NCBI RefSeq assembly: GCF_005771405.1
Contig: NZ_VAUA01000004.1
Span: forward strand, 62,001 to 126,000
From: Parasedimentitalea maritima
GTDB taxonomy: Bacteria > Pseudomonadota > Alphaproteobacteria > Rhodobacterales > Rhodobacteraceae
Direction: 5' to 3'
Length of the DNA: 64,000 nt
A program made the translations under genes and the position numbers. Of the stretch, positions 10,101 to 18,184 are shown piece after piece. Numbering within the stretch: the first letter of the stretch is position 1; each line of letters begins with the position of its first letter. The notes beneath the pieces were generated by a model. The model was not told where the DNA came from, did no database searches, and saw only the letters and a program-made list of their open reading frames with translations.

Positions 10101-10508
10101 CAAAACTTGTTGCAGGGCGAAGCTGACTGCGACGAGTTATTGGCCGAAGCAAGCGCGGTACTGAAAAATCCAGACTTCTCAGATATATTCGCCCCTGAAA
10201 CGCTTGCTGAAGTTTCGATCACCGCACAGGTGCAAGATGACCGTTTGCATGGGATCATTGATCGACTGGTTGTAACTCAAGACAAGGTGCTGGCCGTGGA
10301 CTTCAAGTCAAATGCAACCGTGCCGACAAGTGCAGAAAACTGCCCAGAGGGTTTACTGCGCCAAATGGGGGCTTACGCGCATGCGTTGGCGCAAATCTAT
10401 CCAGATCGTCAGATAGAGACCGCGTTGATCTGGACGCGAACAGCGACGCTGATGCCACTACCACACGATCTTGTGTCCACTGCGCTAATGCGACGTCTCG
10501 CGCCTTGA
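7140..10508 (+). CDS. addA: Double-strand break repair helicase-nuclease AddA
   Basis: This is a UvrD-family helicase fused to a RecB nuclease, 1122 residues. I placed the start at the ATG inside the addB stop (ATGA) because the longer frame from 7101 would overlap addB without need. Helicase motifs are clear: Walker A NAGSGKTKVLTDR near residue 30, DEAQDTSPVQW (motif II), FRSS (motif IV), SVHGSKGLEAPIV (motif V) and YVALTRAEKW (motif VI). The C-terminal nuclease shows VLAVDFKSNA. With AddB it forms the heterodimer that processes double-strand breaks. Confidence 0.95.
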   Translation: MSNGQIKRDAASEAQFRAARPDASTWLAANAGSGKTKVLTDRVARLLLKGVQPQHILCLTYTKAAASEMQNRLFKRLGEWAMLHDKPLIAALTELGAEDVISAEGLTQARTLFARALETPGGLKIQTIHSFCSSLLRRFPLEAGVSPQFSEMEDRAAAFLRAELVEDFAQDHHAPMVEALTRYVTDSDFDNLTAAISRRRAGFEVPLDWQDLLQLFGLPPEFDDVTLETSVFLGGEKELLQRTRDMLETGGSNDQKAAQKLRGIVQPTLSDLPALESVLLTGAGAKEPFTAKIGSFPTKKLREAHLSLMDQLEPLMLRIEDARAKRLGLMAARKSHDLHRFAAAFLPEYARRKQLRGWLDFDDLILKARQLLNDPSVAAWVLYRLDGGIDHILVDEAQDTSPVQWDVIEKLAQEFTSGEGARSDVERTIFVVGDKKQSIYSFQGADPDAFDRMRAEFGNRLHDTGSALQDASLDFSFRSSAAILGLVDLVFQDMPRAGFHKESLHRAFKSDLPGRVDLWPLVEKVDDKDERDWTDPLDRPGARHHNVILAERIAQSIKDMIDSGATIPEDGPTRGSFVRRPVHAGDFLILVQRRSDLFSEIIRACKTARLPIAGADRLKVGAELAVKDLAALLSFLSTPEDSLSLACALKSPLFGWTEQMLFDLSHRRERPFLWQALRDRRKEFPDTMAMLNDLRDQTDFLRPFDLIERILTRHSGRQNLLGRLGPEAEDGINALLSQSLAYERTDIPSLTGFLVWMQTDDLEIKRQMGAAGSMIRVMSVHGSKGLEAPIVILPDTAKRQPPRDDEIMLADGTPIWKLPTAQMPAPMLVAREAAQEKQQNERLRLLYVALTRAEKWLIVAAAGDLSKEGDSWYQRVETALGEAGAVTLETPGGPGLRLEHGDWDGLEFNNHEIKTREKSALPKVFTCPAAPYIPPKSTLSPSELGGAKALPGDQGLDEETAMARGARLHLLLEHLPQALPSNWSKTAQNLLQGEADCDELLAEASAVLKNPDFSDIFAPETLAEVSITAQVQDDRLHGIIDRLVVTQDKVLAVDFKSNATVPTSAENCPEGLLRQMGAYAHALAQIYPDRQIETALIWTRTATLMPLPHDLVSTALMRRLAP

Positions 10509-10568
10509 CGAGTTAGCAATCCGTTCATAGGTTCTCACTCCTGTTGCCACACTCATGGAGACATTCAT

Positions 10569-10889
10569 ATGTCCACCGTAGCCGTCACCGACGCCACTTT
10601 CGACGCCGAAGTCAAAAATTCCGATGTCCCCGTAGTGGTGGATTTCTGGGCCGAATGGTGCGGCCCCTGCAAACAAATCGGCCCCGCTCTGGAAGAGCTG
10701 GCGGCTGAATATGGTGGCAAGATTAAAATTGCTAAGGTCGATGTCGACAGCAACCCAAACGCGGCTGCCGCGATGGGTGTTCGTGGCATCCCAGCCCTGT
10801 TTCTCTTCAAAGATGGCCAGGTTGTATCGAACCGTGCCGGTGCCGCTCCTAAGGCTGCATTGCAAAGCTGGATCGACGAAGCGCTCTGA
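10569..10889 (+). CDS. trxA: Thioredoxin 1
   Basis: This is a complete 106-residue cytoplasmic thioredoxin with the active site [10 protein letters not shown], the conserved [23 protein letters not shown] core (cis-proline after GI) and no signal peptide. It reduces disulfides in ribonucleotide reductase and other targets. GGAGA lies about eight bases before the ATG. It sits 60 bases after addA and ends at a clear intrinsic terminator, so it may be transcribed both with addAB and from its own promoter. Confidence 0.97.
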   Translation: MSTVAVTDATFDAEVKNSDVPVVVDFWAEWCGPCKQIGPALEELAAEYGGKIKIAKVDVDSNPNAAAAMGVRGIPALFLFKDGQVVSNRAGAAPKAALQSWIDEAL

Positions 10890-10914
10890 TCCGTTTTGAT
10901 CACTAAGATTTTTG

Positions 10915-10943
10915 AAAGGGCGTCTCTATCGGGCGCCCTTTTT
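10915..10943 (+). terminator. Intrinsic terminator after trxA
   Basis: The stem AAAGGGCG (10915-10922) pairs with CGCCCTTT (10934-10941) around an 11-base loop and runs into a T-tract (10939-10943). It starts 26 bases after the trxA stop. Confidence 0.8.
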
Positions 10944-10993
10944 CTTTGCGCGAAAGTTGGCCACGATGTTGATCCCACAAATCAACATTTCAA

Positions 10994-11024
10994 AAGAAAA
11001 AGCCGCCCTGAAAGGAGCGGCTTT
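10994..11024 (-). terminator. Intrinsic terminator after the DUF1127 gene
   Basis: Read on the minus strand, AAAGCCGC (11024-11017) pairs with GCGGCTTT (11006-10999) and continues into TTCTTTT. It lies about 25 bases beyond the stop of the DUF1127 gene and back to back with the trxA terminator. Confidence 0.7.
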
Positions 11025-11047
11025 GAACTTCGAAAGATGTGGCGTGA

Positions 11048-11239
11048 TCAGAATAGATCAGCGCGGGTCAGGCCGATGTCCTGCAATTGTTCGCTGCTCA
11101 AACGCGACAGCAGTTTGCGGGTCACTCGGGCTTCGTTCCAAGCCACAACTGAGTTTTTAACGTTCAGAATACTATCCACAACGCGGAGGGTGGCGACTGC
11201 TCCCAGAGGAGCTTGGGTGTTGGTGACTACGAATGCCAT
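11048..11239 (-). CDS. DUF1127 small protein
   Basis: This 63-residue protein has a C-terminal DUF1127-like segment (WNEARVTRKLLSRLSSEQLQDIGLTRADL), an arginine-rich helix pair ending in the DIGL(T/S)R signature. The start is at 11239, where AAGGAAG precedes the ATG at good spacing; a longer frame from 11368 lacks such a site. In alphaproteobacteria short DUF1127 proteins are often stress- or phosphate-induced, and some bind RNA or affect small-RNA turnover; no function can be assigned here. An inverted repeat sits in its leader at 11261-11280. Confidence 0.85.
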   Translation of the reverse strand: MAFVVTNTQAPLGAVATLRVVDSILNVKNSVVAWNEARVTRKLLSRLSSEQLQDIGLTRADLF

Positions 11240-11260
11240 GGTACGCTTCCTTTGATCTAT

Positions 11261-11280
11261 CAGCCGACACTGTGTCGGTT
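11261..11280 (-). promoter_or_regulatory. Inverted repeat in the DUF1127 leader
   Basis: CCGACAC-T-GTGTCGG (11264-11278) is a perfect 7-base dyad with one central base. It extends to 10-base arms with a single G-T mismatch. It lies 25 bases before the DUF1127 start codon, so it is either a repressor operator or a 5'-UTR hairpin that could control access to the ribosome site. Confidence 0.45.
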
Positions 11281-11381
11281 GTTGACCTTGATGTAGGGGT
11301 AGCAAGTGAGTCTCACAATTGCCCTTTCGACAGCCCCGATTTGCGCCCAGTGCATAGCAAGTGAACAATCAGTTAAGGGCG

Positions 11382-12299
11382 TCAAATAGGCCAACCAGCT
11401 GCAAGTAGCTTTGAGCGTATTTTATCCGTGGCATCCTCACGGCCGCCATTGATACACATTTTTTGCCAAAACCAATGCACGTAACCAGAATAGTCCGGCT
11501 CTAATTGAGGGCCCATTGCCATTGCATTTTTCACACCTAATTCGATAACATTAGCCGAGATATGATGGAAATCTATCTGTCCAAAAAGCACCGAAGGTTT
11601 GGCAAAAAAATATCCAAAGTAGGCCACTGACGAATTCTGCGTAACAACGTAATCGCAAGTTGCCAGAAGGTCGGCCATCCCCCCCATTCGGATTGAAATG
11701 CGTGGATATCGGGAGGCAAGTTCTTCCAACGCTGATAGCTCGGAGGAGGTATAGCTCTCGCTGGGATGGAGGCTGACAATAACAGGACGTATTGGATCAT
11801 TTTCCAAAACGTGCTCCACCATTTGAAGCGGTGAGCAGGTTTGAAAAGAACGATGGTCTTGTAACTTTCCTTGTAATGGAAGGTATACAAATCCTTGTCG
11901 ACTTGCCTTCGCCGCCGCCTCTCCAAATTGTCGTTTACGCCAAAATTTGTAAAACCCTTCCGCCTCTTCGCGATTTACCTCGCAAACTGAAAACTTGGTT
12001 CTCGCAACGTCCCAATCCCACCGCTTGGATGTATTTTCGATAGCCCAAAATGGATATTGATAGGCCCTACGCATCGTCAAAGCGCGTTGATGGAATGGAT
12101 CGCCCATATGAAACATCGCATATCCTGGCCGAGACGCTGATTTGCGAAGACTGCTGTCATCCTGATTTTCAAAAGCAACTTCAAACCCAGATTCTTCAAC
12201 TACACATCTGATCTTATTTATAAAATTATGGTTTCCAGTTTCTGCGCGTTTGCGCAATTGTCTGTGTAAATAGAAGGTCAAAATTGGTGTCTCAGGCAT
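11382..12299 (-). CDS. Putative glycosyltransferase/capsule-type GT-B protein, unassigned
   Basis: I do not recognise a specific family with confidence. From the ATG at 12299 it encodes 305 residues with no signal peptide. The C-terminal half has features of capsular-polysaccharide (KpsC/KpsS-like) or other GT-B enzymes: VYLPLQGKLQDHRSF, VIVSLHPSES, a RISIRMGGMADLLATCDYVVTQNSSVAYFGYFF-type segment with the TQNSS turn, then KPSVLFGQ. The frame is open upstream to 12395, but that start would lie over the ribosome site of hslV and has no Shine-Dalgarno of its own. It stands alone between the DUF1127 gene and hslV, with no other envelope sugar genes nearby. Confidence 0.6.
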   Translation of the reverse strand: MPETPILTFYLHRQLRKRAETGNHNFINKIRCVVEESGFEVAFENQDDSSLRKSASRPGYAMFHMGDPFHQRALTMRRAYQYPFWAIENTSKRWDWDVARTKFSVCEVNREEAEGFYKFWRKRQFGEAAAKASRQGFVYLPLQGKLQDHRSFQTCSPLQMVEHVLENDPIRPVIVSLHPSESYTSSELSALEELASRYPRISIRMGGMADLLATCDYVVTQNSSVAYFGYFFAKPSVLFGQIDFHHISANVIELGVKNAMAMGPQLEPDYSGYVHWFWQKMCINGGREDATDKIRSKLLAAGWPI

Positions 12300-12397
12300 A
12301 TGTTGACGGTAGATATTGTGCCGTCCAAGATCAAGTAACCTCCCTTGTACGTTAGGAAAGATACTTCCATATATAGGGCAACTAAATGGAGGCATTC

Positions 12398-12955
12398 ATG
12401 GCAGACAATCAATTCCCTGGTTGGCACGGCACTACCATCATTGGCGTCAAAAAAGATGGTGAAGTTGTGATTGCGGGTGACGGGCAGGTTTCATTGGGCC
12501 AAACCGTAATCAAAGGTACTGCTCGTAAAGTGCGACGCCTGTCTGCTGGTGGTTATGATGTTGTTGCGGGGTTTGCAGGTTCAACTGCCGATGCCTTTAC
12601 CCTGCTGGAGCGGCTTGAGGCCAAGTTGGAAGCAACTCCCGGCCAGTTGGCTCGCGCGAGCGTTGAATTAGCCAAGGACTGGCGTACTGATAAGTATCTG
12701 CAAAAGCTTGAGGCTATGCTGATTGTCACTGACGGTACCGATCTGTTGGTGATCACTGGCGCTGGCGATGTATTGGAACCCGAGCACGAAGTTGCAGCCA
12801 TCGGTTCTGGTGGTAATTTTGCTCTCGCGGCCGCCCGGGCAATGATGGACAGCGATAAATCTGCTGAACAAGTCGCCCGCGATGCCATGGCGATTGCTGC
12901 TGATATTTGTGTCTATACAAATGGACGCCTAACGGTGGAGAGTATTTCGCCATGA
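12398..12955 (+). CDS. hslV: ATP-dependent protease subunit HslV
   Basis: HslV is the threonine-protease core of the HslUV (ClpYQ) complex. The propeptide ends HG before the nucleophile Thr12 ([21 protein letters not shown]), followed by the [10 protein letters not shown] and AGSTADAF segments. The length of 185 residues is normal. I chose the ATG at 12398 because TGGAGG at 12385-12390 is its ribosome site; the in-frame ATG at 12386 lies inside that site. Its stop overlaps the next gene by ATGA. Confidence 0.95.
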   Translation: MADNQFPGWHGTTIIGVKKDGEVVIAGDGQVSLGQTVIKGTARKVRRLSAGGYDVVAGFAGSTADAFTLLERLEAKLEATPGQLARASVELAKDWRTDKYLQKLEAMLIVTDGTDLLVITGAGDVLEPEHEVAAIGSGGNFALAAARAMMDSDKSAEQVARDAMAIAADICVYTNGRLTVESISP

Positions 12956-14016
12956 TCGACCGCGATGATCTCCGCGCTGCAGTCGGATCGGGTTTGATCG
13001 GAGAAGCTCAGGCTGCGTCTTTGGCCGCCCTAGCTGACAGTCGTCGCGGCGCTCGTGAAAACCTAGCCCCTGGAGACGAGCCGTTTGAACTGTTCAAGGG
13101 CTTCAATGAGATCTTCATCGTTATTGGCCTTTTGATCCTGGCCTCGGGCTGGGTTGCAATCGCCGGAATCACCATGATGAGTGAAATCACCAACTACCAA
13201 CTGAAAATTGCTTCCACGTCAGTTTTCTCAGCGGTCACCATCTGGATTCTGGCGGAATACTTCATCCGCCGCCGTCGGATGATAGCCCCCGCTATCGCTT
13301 TGTCACTGCTTTGGACTGCTAACGCCGGGTCTGGTATTACGGCATATTTTGCCCAACCTTTTATGCTTGCACAAGAAGACCTGTCTAGCCTTCCACTACC
13401 CCTCGCCTTGACCACGCTAACCATAGCGTTGTTCTGGTTTCGCTTTCGCGTACCGTTTTCTATGGCTCTAATTGCTCTCGGTTTGTTTTCTTTGACAATT
13501 ATGGTCGGAGCAAATCAAGCTGGAACGCCCAATAATTTCAGCGACCTGTTCCTGCTTTCCGCGGATGGGCCATTTGCTTTTATCACACTGGCAGTTGGTC
13601 TCGCGGTGTTTGCTGTGGCCATGTTTTTTGATATGTCGGACCCGCATCGCGTCACTCGCCGGTCTGCTCAGGGATTTTGGCTACATGTGGTCGCGGCCCC
13701 TGCCCTTGTGAACACCATCGCACTAACTTTGCTCACCAGCGAATCCGAACTCGCCTATGCGATATTGCTCGCCGTTTTGCTTTTGTTTGCGATTGTCGCA
13801 ATCGTCATCGACCGCCGGTCCTTTCTGATAGCTGCTATTGGTTATATCGTGACATTGGCAGGGACGGTTTTTGACGGTGAAAACACCGCGATCGTTGTTT
13901 TCGTACTTGGAATCTTTCTTGTGGTGCTGGGGGCCTTCTGGGCGCGTATCCGTGCGGCTCTTTTAAAACCTCTTTCCGGCATCCTGCCCCTGCATCTTCT
14001 GCCACCATCCCACTGA
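12952..14016 (+). CDS. Multi-pass membrane protein between hslV and hslU (DUF2157-like)
   Basis: This 354-residue protein starts at the ATG overlapping the hslV stop. An N-terminal cytoplasmic stretch (about 50 residues, [22 protein letters not shown]) precedes roughly ten hydrophobic segments, ending in a basic tail. The N-terminal pattern resembles DUF2157 membrane proteins, whose function is unknown. It is translationally coupled to hslV and ends 11 bases before hslU, so it is a full member of the protease operon. Whether it takes part in proteolysis is unknown. Confidence 0.75.
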   Translation: MIDRDDLRAAVGSGLIGEAQAASLAALADSRRGARENLAPGDEPFELFKGFNEIFIVIGLLILASGWVAIAGITMMSEITNYQLKIASTSVFSAVTIWILAEYFIRRRRMIAPAIALSLLWTANAGSGITAYFAQPFMLAQEDLSSLPLPLALTTLTIALFWFRFRVPFSMALIALGLFSLTIMVGANQAGTPNNFSDLFLLSADGPFAFITLAVGLAVFAVAMFFDMSDPHRVTRRSAQGFWLHVVAAPALVNTIALTLLTSESELAYAILLAVLLLFAIVAIVIDRRSFLIAAIGYIVTLAGTVFDGENTAIVVFVLGIFLVVLGAFWARIRAALLKPLSGILPLHLLPPSH

Positions 14017-14027
14017 TCGGACGACCC

Positions 14028-15335
14028 ATGACAGACCTAACACCACGCGAGATCGTTTCCGAACTGGATCGTTTCATCATCGGCCAAAATGACGCGAAAC
14101 GCGCCGTTGCGGTGGCCCTGCGTAACCGCTGGCGGCGCAAGCAGTTAGCTGATGATTTGCGTGATGAGGTGTATCCAAAGAATATCCTTATGATCGGCCC
14201 CACAGGTGTAGGTAAAACCGAAATATCTCGTCGGTTAGCAAAATTGGCGCGTGCCCCGTTCATCAAAGTTGAAGCCACCAAGTTTACCGAAGTTGGTTAC
14301 GTTGGGCGCGACGTGGAACAAATCATCCGTGATCTTGCTGACGCTGCGATCTTGCAAACACGCGAGCTGATGCGAGAAGATGTCAAAGCCAAGGCTCACC
14401 ACGCAGCTGAAGAGCGGGTTCTTGCGGCTATAGTCGGAGAAGACGCGCGAGATGCCACCCGTGAGATGTTTCGTAAGAAACTGAAGTCAGGTGAGCTCGA
14501 CAATACAGAGATTGAGCTGGATCTAGCAGACACCTCTAACCCAATGGGGTCATTTGAAATTCCAGGACAACCCGGATCGAACATGGGGATGATGAACCTT
14601 GGCGATCTGTTCGGTAAGGCAATGGGTGGACGCAGCGTGCGACGAAAAATGACTGTCTCGGAAAGCTATGAAATTTTGATCGGTGAAGAAGCGGACAAAC
14701 TTCTTGATGATGAAACTGTCGCCCGTGCGGCGCTGGATTCAGTTGAACAAAATGGCATCGTGTTTCTGGATGAGATCGACAAAGTCTGTGCCCGTAGCGA
14801 TGCACGCGGTGGTGATGTCAGCCGTGAAGGTGTTCAGCGTGACCTACTTCCGTTGATCGAAGGAACCACAGTATCGACCAAACATGGTCCGATCAAAACT
14901 GACCATATTCTCTTCATTGCATCGGGTGCTTTTCACATTGCCAAACCATCTGACCTACTGCCTGAACTCCAAGGGCGCCTGCCCATCCGGGTCGAGCTAC
15001 GTGCACTGACCGAAAACGACTTTGTTCGAATTTTGACCGAAACTGACAATGCCCTGACACTGCAATACACTGCGCTTATGGGCACGGAAGAGGTCACAGT
15101 CACCTTTACCAAGGACGGGATCGCTGCATTGGCCAAGATCGCCGCCGAGGTCAATCATACAGTCGAAAACATCGGCGCAAGACGGCTATACACTGTGATG
15201 GAACGCGTGTTCGAAGAACTGTCGTTCACCGCGCCGGACCGTCAGGGTGATGAAGTCACTGTCGATGCTGAGTTTGTTGAGGCAAACCTTGGCGCTTTGA
15301 CCAAGTCTGCCGATATCAGCCGTTACGTCCTGTGA
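14028..15335 (+). CDS. hslU: ATP-dependent protease ATPase subunit HslU
   Basis: HslU is the AAA+ unfoldase that feeds HslV. The Walker A motif is [16 protein letters not shown], with the HslU-specific [17 protein letters not shown] just after it, Walker [11 protein letters not shown], and the C-terminal ISRYVL tail that docks into HslV pockets. The inserted I-domain spans roughly residues 110-230. At 435 residues the length is normal. Confidence 0.97.
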   Translation: MTDLTPREIVSELDRFIIGQNDAKRAVAVALRNRWRRKQLADDLRDEVYPKNILMIGPTGVGKTEISRRLAKLARAPFIKVEATKFTEVGYVGRDVEQIIRDLADAAILQTRELMREDVKAKAHHAAEERVLAAIVGEDARDATREMFRKKLKSGELDNTEIELDLADTSNPMGSFEIPGQPGSNMGMMNLGDLFGKAMGGRSVRRKMTVSESYEILIGEEADKLLDDETVARAALDSVEQNGIVFLDEIDKVCARSDARGGDVSREGVQRDLLPLIEGTTVSTKHGPIKTDHILFIASGAFHIAKPSDLLPELQGRLPIRVELRALTENDFVRILTETDNALTLQYTALMGTEEVTVTFTKDGIAALAKIAAEVNHTVENIGARRLYTVMERVFEELSFTAPDRQGDEVTVDAEFVEANLGALTKSADISRYVL

Positions 15336-15414
15336 CGACTCTTCAGGTATCCTTTCGCAAGACAATGCCACTGGCCTTGTTTACTCGCCAAAAATAGACA
15401 AGGGCACTGCGGTA

Positions 15415-16533
15415 ATGCACATACTCGTACGAGCTGTCTTGGGATTGGTTGTGGTTGGATTGACTGCTTGTACCGACCGTTCATACACTCCAGTCATGCC
15501 CGAGGCGTTGCTGGTCGGTACCCCAAAAACCATTTTTGCCGCCACAATTAGAGAACCCGAACCAGACGGCAGTTTTGGTCCAGGCAGGTCAGACAACTAC
15601 AGCCTGCTCGAGTTGACCGTTTCAATTCCACCAAGCCATCGTCCAGGCGAATTGAATTTTGCCTATGCCAATCCCGACCCACAAACTCAATTCACCATGG
15701 CTAATCGGCAGCTTCTAGATGGCCCAAATGAATTCAAGGCGCGGTTAAAAGAAGAAGTCAGAAATCTTCCCGGGACCGAACAGGAAGTGACTGTTTTTGT
15801 ACATGGGTTCAATTCTACCCAATCCGAAACAGCGTTTCGAGCTGCTCAATTGGCCCAGGACATTCAGCTGCCGGGAGCAACGATGATCTACTCCTGGCCC
15901 AGCCAGGGTAACCCACTAGGCTATGCGTATGATGGCGACAGCGTGTTGTTTGCGCGCGATGGGTTAGAGCGGATGTTACGGCAAATTCGCTCGGCCGGTG
16001 TGGGTCGTATAGTTTTGGTTGCTCACTCAATGGGGTCCCAACTGGTCATGGAAACCCTACGTCAAATCGAAATACAAACTCCCGGTTGGTCGGCAGCCAA
16101 CTTAAATGGCGTGGTTCTGATGTCTCCTGATTTGGATGTGGAAGTGTTTCGAAGTCAAATGCGGCGCATTGAAAATGTTCCACAACCCTTCATCGTTTTT
16201 GTGTCCAGTAAAGACAAATTACTGAATATATCTAGCCGCTTACGTGGTACTCACAGCAGTGAACGATTGGGGAATATTTCCTCTTTGGACGCAGTTTCCG
16301 GTTTGCCGATCCGGATTGTTGACACTACAGCGTTTTCGGATGATGCCGCCTCTGCACACCTAGTCGCCGGAACCTCACCAGCCCTGATTGCAATGTTGAA
16401 TGCCGCTCGCAAAACAGCTGATGCCTTTGGAAAGGATTCTGCTCAAATTGGAAATCTACTGCCAGGACGGATTACTACCTCCAATGGCACGACCGAAATC
16501 AGTTTGCTGAATACTCCCTCTGAGGTCAGGTAA
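15415..16533 (+). CDS. Lipoprotein alpha/beta hydrolase (DUF900 family)
   Basis: This 372-residue protein starts with a lipoprotein signal (about residues 1-20, lipobox LTAC). The fold signature is VFVHGFNSTQSETAFRAAQLA, then TMIYSWPSQGNP, and the nucleophile elbow VAHSMGSQ with Ser as the likely nucleophile, the usual pattern of the DUF900 esterase/lipase-like family. It probably acts in the periplasm on an unknown ester or lipid. It is transcribed alone after hslU, and the 80-base gap before it shows no clear signal. Confidence 0.82.
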   Translation: MHILVRAVLGLVVVGLTACTDRSYTPVMPEALLVGTPKTIFAATIREPEPDGSFGPGRSDNYSLLELTVSIPPSHRPGELNFAYANPDPQTQFTMANRQLLDGPNEFKARLKEEVRNLPGTEQEVTVFVHGFNSTQSETAFRAAQLAQDIQLPGATMIYSWPSQGNPLGYAYDGDSVLFARDGLERMLRQIRSAGVGRIVLVAHSMGSQLVMETLRQIEIQTPGWSAANLNGVVLMSPDLDVEVFRSQMRRIENVPQPFIVFVSSKDKLLNISSRLRGTHSSERLGNISSLDAVSGLPIRIVDTTAFSDDAASAHLVAGTSPALIAMLNAARKTADAFGKDSAQIGNLLPGRITTSNGTTEISLLNTPSEVR

Positions 16534-16544
16534 GAGTGGGATGA

Positions 16545-17132
16545 TCAGCGGGTTCGGCGAAGATAGACATAATAGGCACCTCCACCGCCATGGCTAACAT
16601 GAGCAGGTGTCACCTGTAGAACAGCCTGAGCCAGCGGCGCCAAGAGCAACCATTGGGGCACTTGATGACGTAACACTCCACGCGGCGTTGGTATTGGTCC
16701 CGGCTCATCACGGTCCTTACCCTTACCGGTTACCACCAATACCAACCGCTTTCCCGACGCTTGAGCCGTCAGGATAAAGCGGATCAACGCCGGGTGGGCT
16801 GAATCTACTCGCATGCCATGCAGGTCCAGCTTTCCCTCAGGCCGCAGCTTACCGCGCTTCATGCGAGTAAAAGCTTTTTGGTCCATCTGCACGGGCGTGT
16901 TAAATAGCCTATCCGAGATCGCAGGCTTCAAATCATGCTTGGTAGGTTTTTTGCGCGTTCGGCTACCTAGTTCAAAGCTATCGATCCGCGGAATGATCTG
17001 CTTTGTCGGTTTCGGTTTTGGCAATGGCAGTGCCGGTGGCGTGCTATGAGTGCCGGGATGCAGACGCTCGGCCTTTTTCACAACCTCTTGCCAGAGGTCG
17101 ATTTCGTCTGCCGTTAATTTCCGCCGTGTCAT
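16545..17132 (-). CDS. Smr-domain protein
   Basis: This 195-residue protein has a C-terminal Smr (small MutS-related) domain starting at KLDLHGMRVDSAHPALIRF and containing LVLVVTGKGKDR and the glycine-rich SHGGGGAYYVYLRR end. Smr domains can nick DNA or RNA, but the cellular role of stand-alone alphaproteobacterial Smr proteins is unclear. The basic N-terminal half is a low-complexity linker. Its ATG overlaps the mltA stop by one base (TAATG), so it is the last gene of the timA-mltA-smr operon. Confidence 0.88.
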   Translation of the reverse strand: MTRRKLTADEIDLWQEVVKKAERLHPGTHSTPPALPLPKPKPTKQIIPRIDSFELGSRTRKKPTKHDLKPAISDRLFNTPVQMDQKAFTRMKRGKLRPEGKLDLHGMRVDSAHPALIRFILTAQASGKRLVLVVTGKGKDRDEPGPIPTPRGVLRHQVPQWLLLAPLAQAVLQVTPAHVSHGGGGAYYVYLRRTR

Positions 17133-18184
17133 TAGATGTCTTCCGGTAGCAACGCATAGGCCCGTTGAATTGGCAACAACACAACCATCCGCCCCGGATC
17201 ACGCAACCGACCTGCCGCCTGCCCCGCTTCGTCGCCCGTACCATAGAAGATGTCTGCCCGCTGTGCGCCCTTGATAGCCGAGCCAGTGTCCTGTGCAACC
17301 ATCAGACGGCGCATTTTTCCTGCGCCATCCTTTTCAAGCCAAACTGGCGCGCCTAGCGGAGTGAATCTAGGGTCCACAGCAAGGCTACGGAGCGCCGTAA
17401 CAGAACGATTCATCGCCCCTAAAGGGCCCGCTGACGATGGTACTTTGCTAACCTCTCTGAAAAATACATATGATGGGTTATGCAGTAGCAATTCACGACC
17501 ATCTGTCGGGTTACGTCGCACCCAGTTTTTTATCACCTGAGCGCTGACCTGGTGCGCATTGTATATACCGCGTCGCACCAACTCTGTTCCGATCGAGCGG
17601 TAGTTATGACCGTTTGCACCACCATAGCCGACACGCAAAAACGAACCATCAGGCAATCTTACTCGTCCAGATCCCTGAATTTGTAGGAAAAACAATTCAA
17701 CCGAGTCATCTACCCAGGCAATCTCGAGACCCCTGCCATCCATGACACCACTGGTTAGTATATCCCGCCTGGACAGCCACTGATTAGCGCTGCGGGCCTC
17801 TGGTGGCATCTTATAGATTGGGTACTTGAAACGCGCACTGCGATATCTCGAGCCATCAAGTTCAGGTTCGAAGTAGCCAGTAAACAGCCCTTCATTCCCA
17901 TCTTCGATCAATATGGGACGGAACAAAAGTTCAAAAAAAGCACGAGCGGAGCCGGGTTTTTGCTGCTGCGCCACTGCACACAAAGACTGCCAATCTGAGT
18001 CATCGAAATCTCTGCACGTCCCTAGAAATACTTCTAGAGCGGCGGAATGGTCATCCGCGTCCCAGCCGTCAAGCTGGGAAAAGTCCAACATCTGGTAGTT
18101 GGTTTCTGATTGCGCTCCGGTTGCGCTCATGGCGATCCCTATCAGGCAAGCAACGCCAAAAGCCCACCGAAGTGCCGCTATCAT
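17132..18184 (-). CDS. mltA: Membrane-bound lytic murein transglycosylase A
   Basis: MltA cleaves the MurNAc-GlcNAc bond of peptidoglycan with formation of 1,6-anhydroMurNAc. A signal peptide (about residues 1-26, ending GAQS) leads into the MltA domain (LFTGYFEPELDGSR and VGYGGANGHNYRSIG), followed by the 3D domain (MVAQDTGSAIKGAQRADIFYG), which carries the catalytic Asp. There is no obvious lipobox cysteine, so it may be soluble in the periplasm. The length of 350 residues is normal. It overlaps timA by four bases. Confidence 0.93.
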   Translation of the reverse strand: MIAALRWAFGVACLIGIAMSATGAQSETNYQMLDFSQLDGWDADDHSAALEVFLGTCRDFDDSDWQSLCAVAQQQKPGSARAFFELLFRPILIEDGNEGLFTGYFEPELDGSRYRSARFKYPIYKMPPEARSANQWLSRRDILTSGVMDGRGLEIAWVDDSVELFFLQIQGSGRVRLPDGSFLRVGYGGANGHNYRSIGTELVRRGIYNAHQVSAQVIKNWVRRNPTDGRELLLHNPSYVFFREVSKVPSSAGPLGAMNRSVTALRSLAVDPRFTPLGAPVWLEKDGAGKMRRLMVAQDTGSAIKGAQRADIFYGTGDEAGQAAGRLRDPGRMVVLLPIQRAYALLPEDI

